Assembly: GCA_025463565.1 (NCBI GenBank) | Contig: JAODAT010000084.1 | Coordinates: 1 to 44,861, forward strand | Direction: 5' to 3' | Length of the DNA: 44,861 bases | DNA from: Microbacteriaceae bacterium | GTDB lineage: Bacteria; Actinomycetota; Actinomycetes; Actinomycetales; Microbacteriaceae | Shown: in pieces, positions 26,666-35,078 of the stretch | How the letters are laid out: each line of letters starts with the position of its first letter | How positions within the stretch are numbered: the first letter of the stretch is position 1 | The notes under the pieces: generated by a model | Databases searched by the model: none | What the model saw: the letters and a program-made list of their open reading frames with translations, nothing else | What the model was told of the DNA's origin: nothing | Program-made: the position numbers and the translations under genes

Positions 26666-28060
26666 ATGGTGAAGGCGCTCAGAGGCAATCCCGTCGGGAT
26701 TCGTCTCCTGCTCTGCATCCTGGCGCTGCTTCTCGCGGCCGGTGCGCTGGCCCTCGGCTCATCGAGCGCCGCCAGGGCGGACACCACTCCCTCTCCGACC
26801 CCCACCGCGTCGGCCGCGCAGGAGACCATCCAGGTCTGGGTGCGCCTGGCTTCCGACAAGAGCGCGGTCGCAGGCGTGACCGTGGTGGTGACCGGGCCGA
26901 AGAACTTCTCACAGAGTTTCGTCACCGGGGCAGACGGAAAGGTGCTGGTGGGCGTTCCGCGCATCGGCGACTACAAGGTCAAACTCGACGTGAGCACCCT
27001 CCCCGACAAGACCCTGAAACCCGCCATCAACCCGCTCGACACCCCGGTGGCGCGCAATGACAGCGGCGACCCCGCCTACTTCCTGCTCGTGCCGGGAACG
27101 GCGAGCGGATCCGGTGGCAGCGGCGGATCGACCGCCAGCCCGAGCCCCGGGTCGGGTTCCAGTTCCGGCGACTCGACCAACTACTTCGCGCTGGTCGCCA
27201 ACCTCACCGCGAACGGCATCATCTTCGGCCTGTTGCTGGCGCTGGCATCCATCGGCGTCTCTCTCATCTACGGCACCACGGGTCTCAACAACTTCGCCCA
27301 CGGCGAGCTCGTGACCTTCGGCGCCCTGATGGGTTACGTGCTCAGCCAGGTGCTGCACCTTCCGATCTTCATCGCGATCATCGGCGCGTTCGTGCTCGGC
27401 GGCGCCTTCGGATACCTGCAGGACATGGCGCTGTGGAAACCGTTGCGAAAACGCGGGGTGGGGCTGATTCCGCTCATGATCGTGAGCATCGGCCTGTCCC
27501 TGGCGCTGAGGTACCTGTACGAATTCATCTTCGGCTCGGACCAGCTGATCCTGTCGTCGAACAACGCCTCGGCACTCACGCTCGGGCCGGTGCACTTCAA
27601 GCAGACCGACCTCATCAGCATCGTGGTCTGCGTCGTGCTGCTGCTGGCCGTCGCGTTCGTGCTGCTGCGCACCCGCATCGGCAAGGCCACTCGCGCCGTC
27701 TCGGACAACAAGGCGCTCGCTGCAGCGTCGGGCATCAACGTGGAGCGGATCATCCGGATCGTCTGGGCCGGCTCCGGCGCCCTGGCGGGCCTCGCGGGTG
27801 TGCTCATCGGCTACTACCAGACGCTGCGCTGGGACACGGGCGCCAGCATCCTGCTGCTGGTGTTCGCCGCGGTGACGCTCGGTGGATTCGGTACAGCGTT
27901 CGGCGCGCTGGTCGGTGCGCTCATCATCGGCCTGCTGGTGAACCTGTCGACGCTCATCATCCCGGCGAACCTCCAGAACGCCGCAGCACTGCTCGTCATG
28001 ATCCTGATCCTGCTGGTGAGGCCACAAGGCATCTTCGGTAAACGGGAACGAATCGGTTAG
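26666..28060 (+). CDS. livH: Branched-chain amino-acid ABC permease LivH with an exported N-terminal domain
   Basis: Residues about 175-464 are a LivH-type permease with eight or so membrane segments (GIIFGLLLALASIGVSLIYG, NNFAHGELVTFGA and a cytoplasmic EAA-like loop near SDNKALAAASGINVERI). Unlike usual LivH (about 290-310 residues), it has an extra N-terminus: signal peptide to about 38 (cut near ARA-DT), a Thr/Pro/Ser linker, a beta-rich domain at about 52-145 (VWVRLASDKSAVAGVTVVVTG, TGADGKVLVGVPRIGDYKVKLD) like a carboxypeptidase-regulatory or SpaA-type sandwich, and a Gly/Ser linker at 145-170. GGAGG precedes the ATG. The added domain should lie outside the membrane. First gene of livHMGF. 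Confidence 0.93.
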   Translation: MVKALRGNPVGIRLLLCILALLLAAGALALGSSSAARADTTPSPTPTASAAQETIQVWVRLASDKSAVAGVTVVVTGPKNFSQSFVTGADGKVLVGVPRIGDYKVKLDVSTLPDKTLKPAINPLDTPVARNDSGDPAYFLLVPGTASGSGGSGGSTASPSPGSGSSSGDSTNYFALVANLTANGIIFGLLLALASIGVSLIYGTTGLNNFAHGELVTFGALMGYVLSQVLHLPIFIAIIGAFVLGGAFGYLQDMALWKPLRKRGVGLIPLMIVSIGLSLALRYLYEFIFGSDQLILSSNNASALTLGPVHFKQTDLISIVVCVVLLLAVAFVLLRTRIGKATRAVSDNKALAAASGINVERIIRIVWAGSGALAGLAGVLIGYYQTLRWDTGASILLLVFAAVTLGGFGTAFGALVGALIIGLLVNLSTLIIPANLQNAAALLVMILILLVRPQGIFGKRERIG

Positions 28061-28072
28061 GAGAGGCCACCC

Positions 28073-29047
28073 ATGGACTTCAGTTTCATTTGGCTGGCCT
28101 TCGGCCAGATCATCTCGCCACAGACCATCGCATACGCCCTGGCCGCTCTCGGCCTCACCGTCTGCTTCGGTTTCACCGGACTCGTCAACTTCGGCCAGGC
28201 CGGCTTCATGGCGGTCGGCGGTTACGGCTTCGCCATCACGACGGTGAAGTTCGGCTGGCCGCTCTGGGCGTCGGTGCTCGCCGCCATCGTCGGGGCGATC
28301 ATCTTCGCCTTCATCCTCGGCATCCCGACTCTGCGCCTCCGCGCCGACTACCTCAGCATCGTCACCATCGCCGCGGCGGAGATCGTTCGATACACGGTGA
28401 AGACACCGCAGTTCGTACCGGTCACCGGCGGCACCGACGGCATCAACGGGTCGTCGAGCACCTTCGACGCGATCAACCCGATCCCGGTCGGGCACTACGG
28501 CGTCGGCGTGCTGATGTACAACCAGGACGACCTGTGGATCATCATCGTCGGCTGGGTGCTTACCCTGCTCTGCGCTCTACTGGTCAGTCGGCTCATGCGG
28601 AGCCCCTGGGGTCGCATCGTCAAGGGCATCCGCGAAGACGAGGATGCCGTGCGTGCGCTCGGCAAGAATGTCTACTGGTACAAGATGCAGGCCCTGATGA
28701 TCGGCGGAACGCTCGCGGCGATCGCGGCGATCATCAACATCATTCCGACATCGCTGCAGCCCGATAATTACGGCACCCAGACCACGTTCTTCCTGTTCAC
28801 GATCATGCTGCTGGGTGGCGCGACCACCATCATGGGCCCGATCGTCGGCTCGATCATCTTCTGGATCGTGCTCTCGCTGTCCGACGGCCTGCTCAGTCTC
28901 GCGGTCACCTATCACTGGTTGCCGATCACCTCAGTTCAGCAAGGCCCGATCCGGTTCGTGATCGTGGGTGTGGCCCTGATTCTCATCGTGGTGTTCAGAC
29001 CGCAGGGAATCCTCGGAAAGAAGAGCGAGGCGTATTTCAGTGCCTAA
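28073..29047 (+). CDS. livM: Branched-chain amino-acid ABC permease LivM
   Basis: The second permease of the importer. The 324 residues hold about nine membrane segments with LivM marks: VCFGFTGLVNFGQAGFMAVGGY, LGIPTLRLRADYLSIVTIAAAEI and the EAA-like loop SPWGRIVKGIREDEDAVRALGKN. GGAGAGG precedes the ATG, 12 nt after livH. The end overlaps the livG start by 8 nt. Confidence 0.96.
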   Translation: MDFSFIWLAFGQIISPQTIAYALAALGLTVCFGFTGLVNFGQAGFMAVGGYGFAITTVKFGWPLWASVLAAIVGAIIFAFILGIPTLRLRADYLSIVTIAAAEIVRYTVKTPQFVPVTGGTDGINGSSSTFDAINPIPVGHYGVGVLMYNQDDLWIIIVGWVLTLLCALLVSRLMRSPWGRIVKGIREDEDAVRALGKNVYWYKMQALMIGGTLAAIAAIINIIPTSLQPDNYGTQTTFFLFTIMLLGGATTIMGPIVGSIIFWIVLSLSDGLLSLAVTYHWLPITSVQQGPIRFVIVGVALILIVVFRPQGILGKKSEAYFSA

Positions 29048-29978
29048 AGAGACCACAAAACCGGTGCTTCAGATCGGCGAACCGGGGCCGGGAGTCGCGA
29101 AAGTCGACCCCATCCTCGTCGCCGACAACGTCACGCGCACCTTCGGCGGCATGACCGCCGTGGATGTGCAGCACGTCGAGATCCCACGCGGCGCCATCAC
29201 AGCGCTGATCGGGCCCAACGGAGCTGGCAAGACCACCTTCTTCAACCTGCTGACCGGCTTCGACCGGCCCGACAGCGGAGCATGGGTGTTCGACGGCCAG
29301 GACCTGGCCGGCGTGCCCGCCTACAAGGTCGCGCGCAAGGGAATGGTTCGCACCTTCCAGCTGACGAAGGCCCTCGGGCTGCTGAGTGTTCTCGAGAACA
29401 TGCGTCTCGGGGCCACGAAACAGAGTGGCGAGCACTTCTTCGGGGCGCTGTTCAAGAGCACCTGGAAGAAGCGCGAAGCAGACATCACCGACCAGGCGAT
29501 GGAGTTGCTCGCCCGCTTCAAGCTCGACACCAAGGCCAACGACTACGCGGCGAGCCTCTCCGGCGGCCAGCGCAAACTGCTGGAAATGGCACGCGCGCTC
29601 ATGACCAAGCCGGAGCTCGTCATGCTCGACGAGCCGATGGCCGGCGTCAACCCGGCGCTCACGCAGTCACTGCTCGGCCACATCCTCAACCTCAAGACGG
29701 AGGGAATGACCGTGCTCTTCGTCGAGCACGACATGCACATGGTGCGCACCATCGCCGACTGGGTCATCGTGATGGCGGAGGGCAACATCGTCGCCGAGGG
29801 ATACCCCGACACGGTGATGAACGACCCGGCCGTCATCGACGCCTACTTAGGCGCTCACCACGACACCGACCTCGGCAGCCTCACCGGGCAGCTCGAGGTC
29901 GCCCAGGACATCGATCCGCATCTCGCGCACGAGATCGAAGAAGAGATCGAGGAAGAGGCTCACCACGATGGCAAGTAG
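29040..29978 (+). CDS. livG: Branched-chain amino-acid ABC ATPase LivG with an acidic C-terminal tail
   Basis: One of the two ATPases that power the importer. It has Walker A GPNGAGKTT (58-66), signature LSGGQRKLLEMARAL, Walker B LVMLDEPMAGVNP and the H-loop EHDM. The first 25 residues and the last 35 or so exceed the usual LivG: the tail DPHLAHEIEEEIEEEAHHDGK is strongly acidic and His-rich and probably helical. The start is GTG at 29040, inside the end of livM. Confidence 0.95.
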   Translation: MPKETTKPVLQIGEPGPGVAKVDPILVADNVTRTFGGMTAVDVQHVEIPRGAITALIGPNGAGKTTFFNLLTGFDRPDSGAWVFDGQDLAGVPAYKVARKGMVRTFQLTKALGLLSVLENMRLGATKQSGEHFFGALFKSTWKKREADITDQAMELLARFKLDTKANDYAASLSGGQRKLLEMARALMTKPELVMLDEPMAGVNPALTQSLLGHILNLKTEGMTVLFVEHDMHMVRTIADWVIVMAEGNIVAEGYPDTVMNDPAVIDAYLGAHHDTDLGSLTGQLEVAQDIDPHLAHEIEEEIEEEAHHDGK

Positions 29979-30780
29979 CGCTCCTGAAACCGCTCCGAAG
30001 ATCACTCCGCGCACGGCGAGCGAAGAGATCGTGCTTCAGACCACGGATCTCGTGGCCGGCTATATTCCGGGCGTCAACATCCTGAATGGCTGCAACGTCT
30101 ACGTCGCCAAGGGCGAGCTCGTGGGCATCATCGGGCCGAACGGTGCCGGCAAGTCCACCCTGCTGAAGGCGATATTCGGCCAGGTGAACGTGCGCAGTGG
30201 CGAAATCCTGCTGAACGGTGACGACATCACCGGGCTGAAGGCCGACAAGCTCGTTGCTCGAGGCGTCGGCTTCGTGCCGCAGAACAACAATGTGTTCCCC
30301 AGCCTCACGATCGAGGAGAACCTCGAGATGGGCGTCTTCCTCAAGCCGAAGATGTTCACCGAGCGTCTGGCATTCGTGTCCAACCTGTTCCCTGAGCTCG
30401 GCAAGCGCCTCAAGCAGCGCGCCGGGTCGCTGTCCGGCGGCGAGCGCCAGATGGTGGCGATGTCGCGGGCCCTGATGATGGATCCGGCGGTCCTGCTGCT
30501 CGATGAGCCGAGCGCCGGCCTCTCGCCGGTGCGCCAGGACGAAACCTTCATCAACGTCGCCCAAATCAACCGTGCGGGCGTCTCCGTGATGATCGTGGAG
30601 CAGAATGCTCGCCGCGCGCTGCAGATCTGCGACCGTGGGTACGTGCTCGACCAGGGCAAAGACGCGTACTCGGGCACCGGGCGCAACCTGATGAACGACT
30701 CGAAGGTGATCGAGCTCTACCTCGGCACCCTCGCGACCGACCACACCGCGAACGTGAGCACGCCGGTAGTCGGCGGCTAG
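29968..30780 (+). CDS. livF: Branched-chain amino-acid ABC ATPase LivF
   Basis: The second ATPase. It shows Walker A GPNGAGKST (56-64), the LivF-typical VPQNNNVFPSLTIEENLEMG, signature LSGGERQMVAMSRAL, Walker B VLLLDEPSAGLSP and EQNARRAL in place of the simple H-loop His, as usual for LivF. The ATG lies inside the livG end (11-nt overlap). Transcription ends at the hairpin 10 nt downstream of the stop. Confidence 0.96.
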   Translation: MASSAPETAPKITPRTASEEIVLQTTDLVAGYIPGVNILNGCNVYVAKGELVGIIGPNGAGKSTLLKAIFGQVNVRSGEILLNGDDITGLKADKLVARGVGFVPQNNNVFPSLTIEENLEMGVFLKPKMFTERLAFVSNLFPELGKRLKQRAGSLSGGERQMVAMSRALMMDPAVLLLDEPSAGLSPVRQDETFINVAQINRAGVSVMIVEQNARRALQICDRGYVLDQGKDAYSGTGRNLMNDSKVIELYLGTLATDHTANVSTPVVGG

Positions 30781-30790
30781 TATCTCGGCA

Positions 30791-30829
30791 CACGAAAAGG
30801 GCCGTCCCGCTGGGGCGGCCTTTTTCGTG
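30791..30829 (+). terminator. Rho-independent terminator of livHMGF
   Basis: CACGAAAAGGGCCG and CGGCCTTTTTCGTG form a long stem with a short GC-rich tip and a T-run of five in the 3' arm. The A-run in the 5' arm would also allow termination from the right. The following 30840-30996 holds nothing I recognise. Confidence 0.85.
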
Positions 30830-30996
30830 CTTCCGAGCACGACGTCCGTCATCCAACCCCCGGCATCTCTCGCGGCGGGCTGAGAGCCTCGTGGAGGGGC
30901 TTACAACTCCCTCCGCGACGTCGCTGCGCCGTCCGTGAGTGCGCGTATCCCCCGCCGCGAGAAGAGGAGCAGCGGATTCGGTGGCCGGGCACAGAA

Positions 30997-31028
30997 GAGG
31001 GGCCCCGGTCCGAAGACCGGGGCCCCTC
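30997..31028 (-). terminator. Terminator hairpin of the first binding-protein gene
   Basis: GAGGGGCCCCGGTC and GACCGGGGCCCCTC form a perfect 14-bp stem with a 4-nt loop, 32 nt past the stop of the minus-strand gene. The 3' tail CTTCTGTG has few T residues. Confidence 0.75.
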
Positions 31029-31060
31029 AGTTCAGCTGTGGAACTGTTCAGCGGTGGTGA

Positions 31061-32314
31061 CTACTTGGTGAGGTCACCGAACTGCTGGCTCTCGAACTCG
31101 TTCTTGTTGCCGGTGGTGTACTTGTAGATGGAGATGTACGCCTGCTGCGGGTCACCGTTGGACGCGAAGTCGACCGGGCCGGAGAGACCGTCGTAGTCGA
31201 TGTTCTTGCCCTGCGAGATGAGGTCCGCGCACTTGGCGAAGGTGGTGCACTTGGTGCCACCCTCAGAGACCGACTGCAGGTTCGCCTTCAGCGTCGCACC
31301 GTCGGTCGCCTTGCCCTGGAGGGCGGCAAGCGCGAGCAGCGTGATTCCGTCGTACGACTCGGGTGCGTAGCTGTACGCCGTCAGCGGCTTGGCGCCGTCG
31401 GCCTTCGTCTGCGCGGCCAGCTTCGCCTTGAACGGGCCGGTCACGTTGACACCGGGGTTCGTGAACTGCGCGCCCGCGATGTCCGCGTTCGTGTAGCTCG
31501 GGTCGATGACGCCATAGTTGCCGTCCGAACCGTAGAACTTCTTGAAGTCGAAGCCGGTGGTCGCGAGTTCCTGGGCGATCGTCTTGATCTGGTCGAACGA
31601 GATCACGACGAGTGCGTCAGGGTTCGAGGCCAGAGCGGTGTTGATCTCCGACGTGAAGTTGGTCGCGTTGGTCGCGTCGAACGCGATGTTCTGCGTGACC
31701 GTTCCGCCACCACCGGTGATCGCCTTCGTCACGTTCGTGTCGAGGCCGGTTCCGTATGAGTCGTTCTGGTAGATGACCGCAACTTTCGTTGCACCATCCT
31801 TCAGAACCTTCTGGCCGAGCACCTTGCCCTGCAGAACGTCCGAGGGGGCGGTGCGCCAGTAGTACCCGTTGTCCGCGTATGTGGAGAACGTCGGCGAGGT
31901 GTTCGCCGGCGACAGCTCGACGACGCCGGCCTTCGAGATCTGGTCGATGACGGTCAGCGAAACGCTGGACGACTCAGCGCCGACGATTGCGCTCACGCCG
32001 CTGGCGAGAAGGCTGGTGACCGACTGGGTCGCGATGTTGGTCGACGTGTCGCCCGAGTCCTTCTGGGTGATGGTCAGCTTGATGCCGGCCTTCGCCGCGT
32101 TGATGTCCTTCACCGCGAGGTTGGTCGCCTCGATCGCGGGCGGGCCGAGGGTCGCGAGCGAACCGGTCTGCGGAAGGATCGTGCCGATCTTCAGATCGAG
32201 AGTCTTGCTCGGGGTCGACGACGTGGTCGTCGAGCACCCGGTGAGTACGAGGGCGGATGCTCCCAGAATGGCGATGCCAGTCAGGACTCCCGTCACCTTC
32301 TTCGAGGCTGTCAT
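31061..32314 (-). CDS. Branched-chain amino-acid-type substrate-binding lipoprotein (copy 1)
   Basis: A LivK-type periplasmic-binding fold I protein of 417 residues. Lipobox LTGC ends at Cys27, so it is tethered to the outer membrane face. The binding domain starts LDLKIGTILPQTGSLATLGPP and contains AVIYQNDSYGTGL and YSYAPESYDGITLLALAALQG. Cys356 and Cys362 probably form a disulfide near the C-terminus. AAGGAG 4 nt before ATG 32314 decides the start. It faces the livHMGF operon tail to tail and is the likely binding protein of that importer. The 152-nt upstream region carries several inverted repeats and GTTAC repeats. Confidence 0.93.
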   Translation of the reverse strand: MTASKKVTGVLTGIAILGASALVLTGCSTTTSSTPSKTLDLKIGTILPQTGSLATLGPPAIEATNLAVKDINAAKAGIKLTITQKDSGDTSTNIATQSVTSLLASGVSAIVGAESSSVSLTVIDQISKAGVVELSPANTSPTFSTYADNGYYWRTAPSDVLQGKVLGQKVLKDGATKVAVIYQNDSYGTGLDTNVTKAITGGGGTVTQNIAFDATNATNFTSEINTALASNPDALVVISFDQIKTIAQELATTGFDFKKFYGSDGNYGVIDPSYTNADIAGAQFTNPGVNVTGPFKAKLAAQTKADGAKPLTAYSYAPESYDGITLLALAALQGKATDGATLKANLQSVSEGGTKCTTFAKCADLISQGKNIDYDGLSGPVDFASNGDPQQAYISIYKYTTGNKNEFESQQFGDLTK

Positions 32315-32334
32315 AGTGCTCCTTGATTGTGGAA

Positions 32335-32371
32335 TGTGATCACAACACAGCAGCGCCACAATGGGCGCTGC
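32335..32371 (-). promoter_or_regulatory. Palindrome and hairpin in the leader of binding-protein gene 1
   Basis: TGTGATCACA (32335-32344) is a perfect 10-bp palindrome about 20 nt before the start codon. GCAGCGCC (32350-32357) and GGCGCTGC (32364-32371) form a perfect 8-bp stem with a 6-nt loop. The role is unknown; operator or leader structure are both possible. Confidence 0.4.
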
Positions 32372-32415
32372 CATTCACACAAGGTATTGCGCCAAGGAGG
32401 CTCGCACAATACAAC

Positions 32416-32470
32416 CGTGTTACAGCCACGTAACACGACCCAATCGTTACTTTCCGTTACCGCCGGTTAC
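32416..32470. promoter_or_regulatory. GTTAC repeat array upstream of binding-protein gene 1
   Basis: CGTGTTAC (32416-32423) and GTAACACG (32430-32437) form a perfect palindrome with a 6-nt spacer. GTTAC then recurs at 32446, 32456 and 32466, a 10-bp period, the last one overlapping the stop codon of the next gene. GTNAC-N6-GNAAC is the arrangement of GlnR boxes in actinobacteria, so nitrogen control of the binding protein is possible but unproven. Confidence 0.45.
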
Positions 32471-33708
32471 CCGGTGACGCTGCGGGTGCGGGTGAATCTG
32501 TTATCGGCCCCGTAGTGGAAGATGCCGAACACGGCTTTCGTCGGATCGCCGTTGGCGTCGAAGGCGATGCCTCCCGAATAACCGTCGTAGTCGACCGCGT
32601 CTCCGGCGAGGATGATCTGCGCGGCGGAGGCGAAGTCCGTCGCCTTCTCGCCGTGCCCGCTGCCACCCGAAACGGCGCGCAGCTTTGCCGCGATCCTCGC
32701 GCCATCCGTCGATCGGGCGTCCAGTGCAGCGAGTGCGAGCAGCACCACGGCGTCATAGGATTCGGGCGCGTAGGAGAAGCTGGTCAGCGTCGGGTCGATC
32801 GCCAGAACCTTCTTCTCGAAGAAGCTGTCGAGCACCGGGCCCGCAGCGATGCCGGTCGCCCCGGTGAGCGCGACCGGCATCGCCGGCCCGTACTGCAGCA
32901 GGTCGCGGTCGGTGAAGTAGAGCGAGGTGGCCGGGATGCCCGCGGCGACGAGCGCGGGAACGATCGTGGTCGCCTGCCCCTGGGTCACCAGCGCGACGGC
33001 GTCTGGCTTCGACTTGACGACTGCCGCGATCTCTTTGCTGAAGTCGGTCTGGTTGGCCGGGAACTCTTCCTTCGCCACAACCTGGCCGCCAGCCTTCGTG
33101 AAGGCGGCGGAAATGGTCTTCTCGACGCCCGTTCCGTAGTCATCGTCGAGCACCATCAGCGCGAGCCGCTTGCCGCCGCCCACCGCCATCACAGAGCCGA
33201 GCGCGGAACCCTCGGCGTCATCCGACGGACTGGTGCGGAAATAGAGGCCGTGGTCGTTCAGGCTGCTGAATTCGGCGGCGCTGTTCTGGGGCGAGATCAT
33301 GACGAGACCCGCGCCGGTCACCTGGCCGATGACCGCACGACTCACGTCATTCGACGAAGCGCCCACGATCGCGGTGGCGTGCCCGGCGATCAGGCTCTTC
33401 ACGGAGGCGGTGGCGACCGTCGCGGTAGGCGGCGCGCCCGCCACGCCGGCGACGGCATCCCCCGAGTCCTTGCTCAGCACCTTGACGGTGATGCCGAGGC
33501 TCGCCTGGTTGATATCGTTCATGGCCAGCGTGATGCCCGCTGTCTCCGCGGGGGCGAGTGACGAGAACTGGCCGGTCTGCGGTACGAGCGCGCCAATGGT
33601 GAGCGTCAGCGGCTTCATCGTCGGCGTAGGTGCGGCCGACGAACAGCCGACGAGAAGGGTGGCGACGGTCGCAGCCAGTGCGATGCCGCCGATCGCGAGA
33701 TGTTTCAC
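32467..33708 (-). CDS. Branched-chain amino-acid-type substrate-binding lipoprotein (copy 2, no cysteine pair)
   Basis: A 413-residue paralogue of copies 1 and 3. Lipobox LVGC ends at Cys22; the domain starts LTLTIGALVPQTGQFSSLAP and includes LMVLDDDYGTGV and FSYAPESYDAVVLLALAALDA. At the C-terminal position where copies 1 and 3 have KCxxxxxC, it has HGEKATDFASAA, so the disulfide is missing. The start is GTG 33708, with AAGGAG 4 nt upstream; the frame further upstream lacks similarity. Ligand may differ from the other copies. Confidence 0.9.
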   Translation of the reverse strand: MKHLAIGGIALAATVATLLVGCSSAAPTPTMKPLTLTIGALVPQTGQFSSLAPAETAGITLAMNDINQASLGITVKVLSKDSGDAVAGVAGAPPTATVATASVKSLIAGHATAIVGASSNDVSRAVIGQVTGAGLVMISPQNSAAEFSSLNDHGLYFRTSPSDDAEGSALGSVMAVGGGKRLALMVLDDDYGTGVEKTISAAFTKAGGQVVAKEEFPANQTDFSKEIAAVVKSKPDAVALVTQGQATTIVPALVAAGIPATSLYFTDRDLLQYGPAMPVALTGATGIAAGPVLDSFFEKKVLAIDPTLTSFSYAPESYDAVVLLALAALDARSTDGARIAAKLRAVSGGSGHGEKATDFASAAQIILAGDAVDYDGYSGGIAFDANGDPTKAVFGIFHYGADNRFTRTRSVTG

Positions 33709-33772
33709 AATGCTCCTTGCGTCGCGAGGCCTCAATTCTAGGCTCCGTGGGCTGGGTGGGCCCGGTGCGGGC

Positions 33773-35029
33773 TCAGCGGCCGATGGCCGTGCCCGCCAGG
33801 GCGAACCGGTTCTGCCCGTCGTAGTGATACACGCCGTACTGCGCCGGATTCGGGTTGCCGTCGGCGTCGAAGGCGATCGCGCCAGACACACCGTCGTAGT
33901 CGATGTCGCTGTTGGTCTTCAGCACGGAGAGGCACTCGGCATAGCTGGTGCACTTGATGCCGCCCTCGGAGACCGACCGCAGGTGGCTCGCGATCGCCTT
34001 TCCGCTGGTGTCACCGGCGACAGTGGCCGCCAGGGCGGCGAGAACCGTCGCGTCGTACGACTCGGCCGCGTAGAGGTAGTTGGATACGTTCGGATCGACG
34101 GCCTTGACCTTGGCGTCGAAGTCGGCGCTCGCCGAGACGCCCTCCAGGATGCCGTTGGCACCGTTGAGCGCGCCGGCCGGCAGCGCCTGCGAATAGTCCG
34201 CCATGTTCTCGCTAGTGAGCCACAGCTTGGCGCCACCGAGCCCGGCCGCGTCCAGCTGTGTGATGACCGCCTTGTTCTGGTCCATCGTGGAGAAGTTGCT
34301 CACGAACACCACCGCATCCGGTGCGGCCTTCGTGACGGCGGCGACGATGCCGGTGAAATCGGTGGTCGTGGCGGTGAACGGCTGCGTGCTGACGAGCCTT
34401 CCCCCGCTCGCTTTGAGCCCAGAAGTGAGGGTGCCGAGGATGTCCTCCCCGGTCTCATCGTTCAGGTAGATGAGCGCGATCTTCGCTGTGCCGCCACCGA
34501 TGGTGCTCGCGAGCACCTCGCCCTGGTCCGCCTCGGTCGGAACGGTGCGGAACAGGTAGCCGGTCTTGCCGAGCGCGGTCAGCCGCACCGAGGTCGCGGC
34601 CGGTGTGATGAGCGGGATGTGGGCGGCGAGCGTCTTCGGGAACAGCCGCTCGGCGAGCGCGGACGACGAGGGGCCGATGAGCGCGTCGACCCCCTTCGTC
34701 GTGAGGTCGGCGAATGACGACTCGATGGTCGTCGTGCTGACGTCTCCCGAGTCGTCGTGGAATACCTGCACCGGCGAGCCGAGCACCCCGCCGGCCGCGT
34801 TGATGTCTTTCACCGCGGCATCCACGCCATCGGACTGGGCGGGACCCAGGTAGCTGGCAGTGCCCGTCACCGGAAAGACCGTGCCGATCTTCAGCGGGCT
34901 CGTCGACGCGGTGGGCTTCGGCGCTGAGGACGACGAGGCCGACGATCCGCCAGGGCTCGTGCACGCGGCCAGCGCCAGTACGACGAGCGCACCGGTCGCG
35001 AGCGCGACGACGACACGGGCAGACGACAT
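33773..35029 (-). CDS. Branched-chain amino-acid-type substrate-binding lipoprotein (copy 3)
   Basis: A 418-residue paralogue. Lipobox LAAC ends at Cys23, followed by a Ser-rich linker. The binding domain starts SPLKIGTVFPVTGTASYLGPAQ and includes ALIYLNDETGEDI and YLYAAESYDATVLAALAATVA. Cys360 and Cys366 match the pair in copy 1. The ATG at 35029 has AAGGA upstream. It follows rarD by 49 nt, with a small hairpin at 35048-35063, and copy 2 starts 64 nt downstream. Confidence 0.92.
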   Translation of the reverse strand: MSSARVVVALATGALVVLALAACTSPGGSSASSSSAPKPTASTSPLKIGTVFPVTGTASYLGPAQSDGVDAAVKDINAAGGVLGSPVQVFHDDSGDVSTTTIESSFADLTTKGVDALIGPSSSALAERLFPKTLAAHIPLITPAATSVRLTALGKTGYLFRTVPTEADQGEVLASTIGGGTAKIALIYLNDETGEDILGTLTSGLKASGGRLVSTQPFTATTTDFTGIVAAVTKAAPDAVVFVSNFSTMDQNKAVITQLDAAGLGGAKLWLTSENMADYSQALPAGALNGANGILEGVSASADFDAKVKAVDPNVSNYLYAAESYDATVLAALAATVAGDTSGKAIASHLRSVSEGGIKCTSYAECLSVLKTNSDIDYDGVSGAIAFDADGNPNPAQYGVYHYDGQNRFALAGTAIGR

Positions 35030-35047
35030 GGCGGGTTCCTTCGGGGA

Positions 35048-35063
35048 GGGTTCGGGTGAACCC
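35048..35063 (-). repeat. Small hairpin between rarD and binding-protein gene 3
   Basis: GGGTTC and GAACCC form a perfect 6-bp stem with a 4-nt loop just upstream of the copy 3 ribosome-binding site. Too weak to call a terminator. Confidence 0.35.
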
Positions 35064-35078
35064 GACACTACCGGTCGA

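Noticed and set aside
26909..28495. 528-codon minus-strand open frame opposite livH and livM
   Set aside because: Shadow frame rich in Arg, Asp and Glu; both permeases are clear on the plus strand.
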